Positions 30,591 to 37,702 of a stretch of 64,000 nt of DNA are shown piece by piece. How positions within the stretch are numbered: position 1 is the first letter of the stretch; the number at the start of each line of letters is the position of its first letter. The translations under genes were made by a program, and so were the position numbers. The DNA lies in NCBI RefSeq assembly GCF_028736035.1, contig NZ_CP117866.1:1550001-1614000 (forward strand). The letters run 5' to 3'. A model generated the notes under the pieces. That model worked only from the letters and a program-made list of their open reading frames with translations, made no database searches and was not told the DNA's origin. This DNA comes from Streptomyces sp. T12 (GTDB lineage: Bacteria; Actinomycetota; Actinomycetes; Streptomycetales; Streptomycetaceae).

Positions 30591-31676
30591 GTGAGCGACC
30601 GGCACGAGCACCAGCACGGGCACGGGCACCGTCACGCCCACGACCATCCCAACCCCGACCCCCACCCCCATCCGCACCCGCACTCCCCCACCGGCCTCCG
30701 CCACCGCATCGCCCACCTCCTCAAACCCCACTCCCACGAGACCGCGGACAAGCTCGACTCCGCCCTGGGGTCCTCGGCCCGCGGCATGCGCGCGCTGTGG
30801 GTCTCGCTGGCCGTGCTCGGCGTGACGGCGCTGGCTCAGGCGGTCGTGGTGGTCGCCTCCGGTTCGGTGGCGCTGCTCGGCGACACGGTGCACAACACCG
30901 CGGACGCGCTGACCGCCGTACCGCTCGGGATCGCCTTCGTACTGGGCCGGCGCGCGGCGACGCGTCGCTTCACCTACGGCTACGGGCGGGCCGAGGACCT
31001 CGCGGGCATCGCCATCGTGCTGACGATCGCCGCGTCCGCGGCCTTCGCGGCGTGGACGGCCGTCGACCGCCTCCTCGATCCGCGCCCCATGGCACAGATA
31101 CCGGCCGTCGCCGTGGCCGCGCTCGTCGGGTTCGCGGGCAACGAGTGGGTGGCCCGCTACCGGATCCGGGTCGGCCGCGCGATCGGCTCGGCCGCGCTCG
31201 TCGCGGACGGACTGCATGCCCGCACCGACGGATTCACCTCACTGGCCGTCCTGTTGAGCGCGGGTGGCGCGGCGCTGGGGTGGCAACTCGCGGACCCGAT
31301 CGTGGGGTTGGCGATCACGGCCGCGATCGTGCTGGTGCTGCGGGACGCGGCGCGCGAGGTGTTCCGGCGGGTGATGGACGCCGTGGACCCGGCGCTGGTG
31401 GACCGGGCCGAGCAGGCGCTGCGGGAGGTCGCGGGCGTGCGCGAGGTGGGCGAGCTGCGGTTGCGCTGGATCGGGCACCGGCTGCGCGCCGAGGTGGCGG
31501 TCGTCGTGGACGGGGAGGCAACGGTACGGCAGGCGCACGCCATCGCCGTCGACGCCGAACACGCCCTGCTGCACGCCGTGCCCCGGCTCACCGCGGCCCT
31601 GGTGCACGCCGACCCGGCACCGGTGCCGGGCGAGGCGGATCCGCATCTCGCCCTCGCGCACCACACCGCGGCCTGA
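30591..31676 (+). CDS. Cation diffusion facilitator (zinc-type metal exporter)
   Basis: The 361-residue CDF antiporter exports divalent metal (zinc most likely) from the cytosol. Its first 35 residues are extremely His-rich (HEHQHGHGHRHAHDH and a run of PH repeats), a cytosolic metal-binding segment. Helix II carries the site residues in LGDTVHNTADALT (H-x3-D form) and helix V carries ADGLHARTDGFTS, followed by a C-terminal cytoplasmic domain. GTG 30591 follows GGGGACCACC. It is divergent from the ArsR sensor. Confidence 0.92.
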   Translation: MSDRHEHQHGHGHRHAHDHPNPDPHPHPHPHSPTGLRHRIAHLLKPHSHETADKLDSALGSSARGMRALWVSLAVLGVTALAQAVVVVASGSVALLGDTVHNTADALTAVPLGIAFVLGRRAATRRFTYGYGRAEDLAGIAIVLTIAASAAFAAWTAVDRLLDPRPMAQIPAVAVAALVGFAGNEWVARYRIRVGRAIGSAALVADGLHARTDGFTSLAVLLSAGGAALGWQLADPIVGLAITAAIVLVLRDAAREVFRRVMDAVDPALVDRAEQALREVAGVREVGELRLRWIGHRLRAEVAVVVDGEATVRQAHAIAVDAEHALLHAVPRLTAALVHADPAPVPGEADPHLALAHHTAA

Positions 31677-31678
31677 GC

Positions 31679-32236
31679 TCAGGCGACGCCGAGCCCCTCC
31701 AGTACGACCGCCCCCGGCAGCTGGGCGAACGCCTTGCCCGGCACCAGCAGCTTGCCGCGCCGACGCCCGCTGCCGACCAGGACGTACGGCAGGTCGACGA
31801 CGGCCGAGTCCACCAGCACCGGCCAGCCCTCGGGCAGTCCGATCGGGGTGATGCCGCCGTACTCCATGCCGGTCTCGCCGGTCGCCGTGTCCATCGAGGC
31901 GAACGACGCCTTGCGGGCGCCGAGTTGACGGCGTACGACGCCGTTCACGTCGACCCGGGTGGTGGACAGCACCACGCACGCGGCCAGCGTCGTCTCGCCG
32001 CCGCGCTTGCCCGCGACGACCACGCAGTTCGCGGACTGCTCCAGCAGTTCCTGCCCGTAGTGCTCCACGAACACGGCGGTGTCGGCCCACTGCGGGTCGG
32101 TCTCGACGTAGACGATCTGGTCGGCGGGGACGCTGCCGCTCCAGTGGCGTACGGCGTCGGCGACCGGGCGGGTGAGGTCGTCGAGGCAGTCGGGGGCGGG
32201 GGTGGCGTTGTCGAAGCGTCCGATGGGTGCGTCCAT
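31679..32236 (-). CDS. YbaK/EbsC-type aminoacyl-tRNA deacylase
   Basis: The 185-residue protein has the YbaK/ProX editing fold: CVVVAGKRGG near residue 75, and GGITPIGLPEGWPVLVD near 127, the loop that binds the aminoacyl end. Such proteins hydrolyse mischarged Cys- or Ala-tRNA in trans; which one cannot be read here. Its stop is two bases from the convergent CDF gene stop. Confidence 0.85.
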   Translation of the reverse strand: MDAPIGRFDNATPAPDCLDDLTRPVADAVRHWSGSVPADQIVYVETDPQWADTAVFVEHYGQELLEQSANCVVVAGKRGGETTLAACVVLSTTRVDVNGVVRRQLGARKASFASMDTATGETGMEYGGITPIGLPEGWPVLVDSAVVDLPYVLVGSGRRRGKLLVPGKAFAQLPGAVVLEGLGVA

Positions 32237-32279
32237 GAGCGCACGCTAACAGCACCGGATCGGCCGTCGGCCGGGTGTC

Positions 32280-32852
32280 TCAGCGGACGGGCGGCACCGA
32301 CACCGCGAGCACCCACTCCGTCGGTACGTCGCCCTGATTGCCGTACGTGTGGGGGGCGTTGGCCTCGAAGGTGGCGCTCGCGCCGGCCGGGACGCGGTGC
32401 TCCGTGTCCTCGACGGTGAGGGTCAGCTCGCCCGCCGTGACGTGGACGATCTCGAAGGTGCCGACGGGGTGCGGGTCCGAGCTGCTACTCTCGCCCGGCA
32501 TCAGCCGCCACTCCCACATCTCCAGCGGGCCCGGCGCCTCGGTGCCCGCGAGGAGCCTGCTGTAGCTGCCCGCGTCGGTGTGCCACAGCCGTACCACCTG
32601 GTCGGCCGAGACGACGCGCACCTTCGGGCCCTGCTCATAGTCCAGCAGGGTGGTGATGCTGATTCCGAGCGCGTCGCCGATCTTGATCACCGTGCCGAGG
32701 CTCGGGTTGGTGCGCGCCTGCTCGATCTGGATGAGCATGCCGCGGCTGACGCCGGCCCTGGCCGCGAGCACGTCCAGGGTGAAGCCGCGCACCGCCCGCC
32801 AGTGCTTGACGTTGCGCGCCAGGGACTGGGTCAGCAGGTCGAGGTCCGCCAC
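32280..32852 (-). CDS. XRE-family regulator with C-terminal cupin
   Basis: The 190-residue protein has an N-terminal helix-turn-helix (WRAVRGFTLDVLAARAGVSR, about 17-75) and a C-terminal cupin (about 110-185; PHPVGTFEIVHVTAGELTL, VPAGASATFEANAPHTY). The cupin probably senses a small ligand. It diverges from an EamA exporter, a common pairing where the regulator controls export of an amino acid or similar metabolite. A dyad lies between them. Confidence 0.88.
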   Translation of the reverse strand: MADLDLLTQSLARNVKHWRAVRGFTLDVLAARAGVSRGMLIQIEQARTNPSLGTVIKIGDALGISITTLLDYEQGPKVRVVSADQVVRLWHTDAGSYSRLLAGTEAPGPLEMWEWRLMPGESSSSDPHPVGTFEIVHVTAGELTLTVEDTEHRVPAGASATFEANAPHTYGNQGDVPTEWVLAVSVPPVR

Positions 32853-32898
32853 ATTCCGTCCATCAGTTCCGGAGTCAAATATTCTGGATGACAGGGTT

Positions 32899-32945
32899 CA
32901 GTTCACTGCACTACGGTGGGATGCACCCCATCGTGCACCGAACTG
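32899..32945. promoter_or_regulatory. Operator-like dyad between XRE-cupin and EamA genes
   Basis: CAGTTC-N3-GCAC (32899-32911) is mirrored by GTGC-N3-GAACTG (32933-32945), matching at all ten specified positions with a 21-base centre. A smaller GGTG/CACC repeat lies inside. It is a good candidate binding site for the XRE-cupin regulator controlling both genes. Confidence 0.6.
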
Positions 32946-32960
32946 TACTGCGAGGCACCC

Positions 32961-33818
32961 GTGACAGCACTCTTCGCCCTGGCCACCAGCCTGCTGTGGG
33001 GGCTGGCCGACTTCGGCGGCGGACTGCTGACCCGACGCACCCCGGCGCTCACGGTGGTGGTCGTCTCGCAGGCGATCGCCGCGGTCGTGCTCGGCGTGAT
33101 CGTGGTGGCCACCGGCGGCTGGAGCGAGGCCGGTGACCAGCTGTGGTTCGCGGTCGCCGCCGGCGTGGTGGGCCCGGTCGCCCTGCTCTGCTTCTACAAG
33201 GCGCTCGCACTGGGCCCGATGGGCGTGGTCTCCCCGCTCGGCACCGTGGGAGTGGCGGTCCCGGTCGGTGTGGGCCTCTTCGTCGGTGAGCGGCCCGGCC
33301 TGATGCAGGGCGCGGGCATCGCGGTCGCCGTGCTGGGTGTCGTCCTCGCGGGCGGACCGCAGCTGCGGGGCGCGCCGGTGCAGCGGCAGGCCATCCTGCT
33401 CACGCTGGTCGCGGCCTTCGGCTTCGGCACGGTGTTCGCGCTGATCGCGGAGGCCTCGACCACCATCACCGGCCTGTTCCTGGCGCTCTTCGTCCAGCGC
33501 GTGGTCAACGTCGCGGCGGGCGGCCTCGCGCTCTACGTCTCCGTGCGGCGGGGCGGCACCGCCCTCCCGGACGGCGGTTTCCCCTGGCGCTCGCTGCCGG
33601 CGCTCGCCTTCGTCGGCCTCGCCGATGTCGCGGCGAACGGCACCTATGTGGTCGCCGCCCACCACGGCCCGGTCACCGTGGCCGCCGTACTCGCCTCGCT
33701 CTACCCGGTGGTGACCGCCCTGGCCGCACGCGGCATCCTCAGGGAGCGGTTGCAGGCGGTGCAGGCCGCGGGTGCGGGGCTCGCACTGGTGGGCACACTG
33801 CTGCTGGCGACCGGCTGA
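32961..33818 (+). CDS. EamA/DMT-superfamily transporter
   Basis: The 285-residue protein has two EamA repeats and about ten membrane helices (first repeat: LLWGLADFGGGLLTRR, LCFYKALALGPMGVVSPLG; second: GLADVAANGTYVVAAHHGPVTVAAVLASLYPVVTAL). It probably exports an amino acid or related metabolite; the substrate is unknown. GTG 32961 has GAGG upstream. Its stop is one base from the convergent stop of the next gene. Confidence 0.87.
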   Translation: MTALFALATSLLWGLADFGGGLLTRRTPALTVVVVSQAIAAVVLGVIVVATGGWSEAGDQLWFAVAAGVVGPVALLCFYKALALGPMGVVSPLGTVGVAVPVGVGLFVGERPGLMQGAGIAVAVLGVVLAGGPQLRGAPVQRQAILLTLVAAFGFGTVFALIAEASTTITGLFLALFVQRVVNVAAGGLALYVSVRRGGTALPDGGFPWRSLPALAFVGLADVAANGTYVVAAHHGPVTVAAVLASLYPVVTALAARGILRERLQAVQAAGAGLALVGTLLLATG

Positions 33819-33819
33819 C

Positions 33820-34650
33820 TCAGGACTCCGCGTCCACCTGGGCCAGTCGAGCAGCCTCTTCCTCGTCCAACGCGGCCAGTTTCGCCGCCGTCTCCTCGTC
33901 CAGCTCGGCCAGCGCCTGCAGCTGCTCGGGGGTGACGCCGTCGGGGATCGGAACCGGCGCCGGCGTCCGCAGCGGCGGCTGCCAGCCGTCGTCGGGCGTC
34001 CAGCGCCGTACGACACGGGCGGGCGCCCCTGCCACGACGGCATGATCGGGCACGACGCCCCGGACCACGGCACCGGCCGCGACCACCACGTTCCGCCCGA
34101 TCCGCGCGCCGGGCAGGATCACGGCCCCGGTGCCGATCCAGCACCCCGGGCCGATCTCGACCGGCTCCATGCGCGGCCACTGCCTGCCGATGGGCTCGTG
34201 GGGATCGTCGTACGAGTGGTTCGTGGACGTGACGTAGACGTACGGCCCGAAGTAGCAGTCGCTGCCGATGGTGACCGTCGTGTCGGCGATGACATGGCTG
34301 CCGCGGCCCAGCACGACACCGTCCCCGATGCGCAGGATCGGCTCCGGGCCGAGGTCGAGGTCGGGCATCAGACCGGCGGTCAGCGTCACCTGCTCGCCGA
34401 CGATGCAGTGGGAGCCGAGGTGGATCCAGGGTTCGCCGAAGACCGTGCCGAGCGGGAAGGCGAGGCGGGTGGCTTCGCCGATCGAACCGAAGTGGAATCG
34501 GCCGGGGTTCTCGGCGGTCACCGAACCCGTGCGCTGCGCCCAGGCCCAGCCCGCGTGGACGGCGCGCTGCGTGAGGCTGCGCCGCCAGGACGAGAACGTG
34601 TTCTTGCGCTTGAGCACCCGCTTACCGTACTGAGCGTTCGGCTCCCTCAT
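33820..34650 (-). CDS. Hexapeptide-repeat acyltransferase
   Basis: The 276-residue protein has a left-handed beta-helix core (about 85-215; GDGVVLGRGSHVIADTTVTIG, IGTGAVILPGARIGRNVVVAAGAVV) and a likely catalytic His in TSTNHSYDDP. It resembles maltose/CAT-type O-acetyltransferases. The C-terminus is an unusual Glu/Ala/Leu-rich tail (LQALAELDEETAAKLAALDE) that could form a helix or coiled coil. ATG 34650 is used; a GTG at 34680 would intrude on the divergent promoter. The acceptor substrate is unknown. Confidence 0.82.
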   Translation of the reverse strand: MREPNAQYGKRVLKRKNTFSSWRRSLTQRAVHAGWAWAQRTGSVTAENPGRFHFGSIGEATRLAFPLGTVFGEPWIHLGSHCIVGEQVTLTAGLMPDLDLGPEPILRIGDGVVLGRGSHVIADTTVTIGSDCYFGPYVYVTSTNHSYDDPHEPIGRQWPRMEPVEIGPGCWIGTGAVILPGARIGRNVVVAAGAVVRGVVPDHAVVAGAPARVVRRWTPDDGWQPPLRTPAPVPIPDGVTPEQLQALAELDEETAAKLAALDEEEAARLAQVDAES

Positions 34651-34727
34651 GCGGTCGAGGGCCTGTGATCTTCGCCCCACCGGGTGTCGTACGGTTCGTC
34701 TACGACGTCGGCGGCAAGGAGAGGGCG

Positions 34728-35258
34728 ATGACGCACAAGGCGCTGGTCATGGGTATCGGGGGCAGGGAACCGAAGATCGACGAGGCTGCGTTTGTGGCGC
34801 CGACGTCGTCGGTGATCGGGGACGTGACGCTCCAGGCGGGGGCCAGCGTCTGGTACGGCGCGGTGGTGCGGGGTGACGTGGAGCGGATCTCCGTCGGGGC
34901 TCAGTCCAATATCCAGGACAACTGCACGCTGCATGCCGACCCCGGGTTCCCGGTGACTATCGGGGAGAGGGTGTCGGTCGGTCATAACGCCGTCGTGCAT
35001 GGGGCGACTGTCGGGGACGACTGCCTCATCGGGATGGGGGCGACTGTGTTGAACGGTGCGGTGATCGGGGCGGGGTCCTTGGTCGCTGCGCAGGCGTTGG
35101 TGCCGCAGGGGATGCAGGTGCCGCCTGGGTCGCTTGTGGCGGGGGTGCCGGCGAAGGTCAGGCGGGAGCTGACTGAGGAAGAGCGTCAGGGTGTGACGCT
35201 CAACGGAACGATGTACGCCGCGCTGGCCCAGGCCCACCGGGAAGAGCACGGGGGCTAG
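34728..35258 (+). CDS. Gamma-carbonic-anhydrase-like hexapeptide protein
   Basis: The 176-residue left-handed beta-helix protein has the three His positions of gamma carbonic anhydrases: NIQDNCTLHAD, then GHNAVVHG. It may be a zinc-dependent carbonic anhydrase or an inactive relative (YrdA/PaaY type). ATG 34728 follows AAGGAG. It diverges from another hexapeptide-repeat gene across a 77-base gap. Compared with its neighbours, its codons use more G at third positions (GGG, GTG), a mild compositional difference. Confidence 0.86.
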   Translation: MTHKALVMGIGGREPKIDEAAFVAPTSSVIGDVTLQAGASVWYGAVVRGDVERISVGAQSNIQDNCTLHADPGFPVTIGERVSVGHNAVVHGATVGDDCLIGMGATVLNGAVIGAGSLVAAQALVPQGMQVPPGSLVAGVPAKVRRELTEEERQGVTLNGTMYAALAQAHREEHGG

Positions 35259-35286
35259 AGGTCGTACGTGCCCCTGAAGGGGCGCC

Positions 35287-35931
35287 TCAGTCCCCGGCGC
35301 CTACGGGTTCCGGCTCCGGCTGTGCCGTCTGGGCCTTCTTCGCCTTGCGCTTGATGATCAGCATCGATGTCAGGCCGATCAGGACCGCTGCCACCAGGCC
35401 CAGCCACGAGAAGCGCTTCAGCCAGGACTCGGCGACCACTCCGACGTAGTAGATGACCGCGGTCGTGCCGCCCGCCCAGAGGATGCCGCCGAAGACGTTG
35501 GCGATCAGGAACTTCCAGTACGGCATCCGCAGGACGCCCGCGAGGGGGCCGGCGAAGATGCGCAGGAGGGCGACGAAGCGGCCGAAGAAGACGGCCCACA
35601 TGCCCCACTTCTGGAAGGAGCGCTCGGCGGTGGCGATGTGGCCCTCGCTGAAGTGCTTGGGGAATTTCGTGCCCAGCCAGGCAAGCAGCGGGCGGCCGCC
35701 CTTGCGGCCGATGGCGTAGCCGATGGAGTCGCCGATGATCGCGCCCGCGCTCGCGCAGGCGCCGAGCACGAAGGGGTTGATCTCACCGTGCTGTGAGGCG
35801 AGCAGCGCCGAGGAGACCAGGATGATCTCGCCGGGCAGCGGGATGCCCAGGCTCTCCAGACCGATGACCACGCCGACCAGCAGATAGATGGCGAGCGGGG
35901 GCACCGTTTCGAGCCATTCCTGGACGTGCAA
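35287..35931 (-). CDS. DedA-family membrane protein
   Basis: The 214-residue membrane protein has the DedA/SNARE-associated pattern ESLGIPLPGEIILVSSALLA and GDSIGYAIGRKGG, and then FFGRFVALLRIFAGPLAGV. DedA proteins are linked to envelope lipid-carrier recycling and membrane potential in other bacteria. The start is TTG 35931, with a strong GGAGG 8 bases upstream. The tail is Lys/Glu-rich. Confidence 0.9.
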   Translation of the reverse strand: MHVQEWLETVPPLAIYLLVGVVIGLESLGIPLPGEIILVSSALLASQHGEINPFVLGACASAGAIIGDSIGYAIGRKGGRPLLAWLGTKFPKHFSEGHIATAERSFQKWGMWAVFFGRFVALLRIFAGPLAGVLRMPYWKFLIANVFGGILWAGGTTAVIYYVGVVAESWLKRFSWLGLVAAVLIGLTSMLIIKRKAKKAQTAQPEPEPVGAGD

Positions 35932-35966
35932 CGCCGCTTCCTCCCATGTACTGGACCCTGTGTTCC

Positions 35967-35996
35967 CGGCGCACGCTCAGCTGTGAGCGTGCGCCG
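35967..35996 (-). terminator. Terminator after the esterase gene
   Basis: A perfect 13-bp stem (35967-35979 and 35984-35996, 4-base loop) lies 8 bases past the esterase stop and upstream of dedA, separating the two genes. Confidence 0.85.
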
Positions 35997-36003
35997 GGGC
36001 AGC

Positions 36004-37560
36004 CTACCCGTTCTGTGTGACGGTCTCGGAGTCCCAGAGGTTGCACTGGTGCTCACGGTGGACTGTGGTGCTCGGCACGTTCCCGCCCGCGGACGTGGTG
36101 CGCAGCGTCAGCACCGCCCCGGGCCGGGTCGGCATCGCGGGCTGGCCGGCGGCCCGCGGCACCCCGTCGCGGACGAAGGAGCCCCAGTACTGGATCATCT
36201 GCCGCGCCAGCGTCCGCTGCTCGGCGTTCAGCGGTGACTGGAGGCCGAAGTGCTTGAAGAGGTACTGCACCTCGTTGACGTGGGTCGCGCCGAAGTCGAA
36301 GTCCGTGCCGAGGTCGCGCAGGGAGGCGAAGGGCGGGGAGGTGCGGTCGGCGAACTCGTACGCGTAGACCTTGCCGCGTCCGGCGAGCGTGCCGTCGAGG
36401 CGGAGCGCCGGGCAGGCGAAGAGCTGGTCGCCCTGGGCGGTGGCGTACGCGATGGTCGGGGAGGGGTACGACGACAGGGGGTAGCGCGCGAGCGCCTCGT
36501 CGCCGTAGTCCGTGCGCATGACGGTCGGGTACTGGTCGGCGGTGAGCGGGGTGCCGTTCAGGTCGAACCGGGCGAAGGCGAACAACCGCCCTTCGTCCTG
36601 GTTGGCCCCGTTCATGACCGGCACGCCGGCTGCGGCCCCCTGCGCGAACGCGTCCTCCGGCTGGCTCGGCAGGAAGGCGCCGCCGGCCACCGGCCCCCAG
36701 TCGAAGCCGCTCTGGGCGGCGAGGATCTCGGCGGCCGGCTTGGCGCGCAGACAGGCCAGGTCGGCACAGCCGAGCTTCTGCGCGAAGGCGGCGCCCTGCG
36801 CCACGGCCGTCTCGTGCGCACGCGCACCGCAGTCGCCGTACGCCCCGCTCTGGATGATCCCCGCCCGGAACAACCCCTTCGCCTTCGGCGAGGCCAGCTG
36901 GGTGCAGACCGAGCGGCCGCCCGCCGACTCGCCCGCGATGGTCACGCGGCCCGGATCGCCGCCGAAGCGGCCGATGTTGGCGCGCACCCAGTGCAGGGCG
37001 GCCTGCTGGTCGAGCATGCCGAAGTTGCCGGAGACCCCGTCGCGCGCCTCGCCGTCGAGGCCCGCCGTGGCGAGGAAGCCCATCGCCCCGAGGCGGTAGT
37101 TGACGGTCACGACGACGGTGCCGGTCTGCCGTGCGAACGCGTCCGGGACGACGTCCTGACCGGCCCCGGCGGTGAGGCCTCCGCCGTGGAACCAGACCAG
37201 TACGGCCCGGCGAGCGGCGCCTTCGGGGACGTACACATTGAGGTCGAGACAGTCCTCGGTGTGGCTGGGCTGCTCATAGCCGGGGTCCCAACTCGCGCCC
37301 TGCACACACTTGTTGCCGAAGTCCCCTGCCGTACGTACGCCTTGCCAGGGCCGAACCGGCCGCGGCTGCTTCCAACGAAGTTCTCCGACGGGCGGCTCGG
37401 CGTAGGGGATGCCGAGGAACTGCCGTCCCTCGGCGGTGGTTTCGCCTCTCACCCAGCCCGATTCGGTACGGACGACAGGGGGGTCGGCGGCCTGCGCGGG
37501 TACGGGAGTGATGAGCGCGGCCGCGAGGGCCATCAGCGCAACGGACATACGACGTATCAC
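36004..37560 (-). CDS. Secreted type B carboxylesterase
   Basis: The 518-residue carboxylesterase has a signal peptide (MSVALMALAAALITPVPAQA, cleavage after AQA). The oxyanion block is VWFHGGGLTAG, the nucleophile is in GESAGGRSV, and the catalytic His is likely in GATHVNEVQYLF. The early FGNKCVQ and EDCLDLNVYVP carry the usual disulfide and family signature. It is exported and hydrolyses unknown esters. GTG 37560 is supported by GGAGG at 7 bases. Confidence 0.92.
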   Translation of the reverse strand: MIRRMSVALMALAAALITPVPAQAADPPVVRTESGWVRGETTAEGRQFLGIPYAEPPVGELRWKQPRPVRPWQGVRTAGDFGNKCVQGASWDPGYEQPSHTEDCLDLNVYVPEGAARRAVLVWFHGGGLTAGAGQDVVPDAFARQTGTVVVTVNYRLGAMGFLATAGLDGEARDGVSGNFGMLDQQAALHWVRANIGRFGGDPGRVTIAGESAGGRSVCTQLASPKAKGLFRAGIIQSGAYGDCGARAHETAVAQGAAFAQKLGCADLACLRAKPAAEILAAQSGFDWGPVAGGAFLPSQPEDAFAQGAAAGVPVMNGANQDEGRLFAFARFDLNGTPLTADQYPTVMRTDYGDEALARYPLSSYPSPTIAYATAQGDQLFACPALRLDGTLAGRGKVYAYEFADRTSPPFASLRDLGTDFDFGATHVNEVQYLFKHFGLQSPLNAEQRTLARQMIQYWGSFVRDGVPRAAGQPAMPTRPGAVLTLRTTSAGGNVPSTTVHREHQCNLWDSETVTQNG

Positions 37561-37702
37561 CGGTCCACCTCCAGCTGCTGCATGCGGCGGGAAAGCTATG
37601 GGCGTCAGTGACTCGTGTCAATGAAGTGAACGAGAAACGGCTGAATGGCGCCAAGAGTCGAAGGAGGGGCCACCCGGGCGGAGTGACCCCTGAGCTCCTT
37701 GA

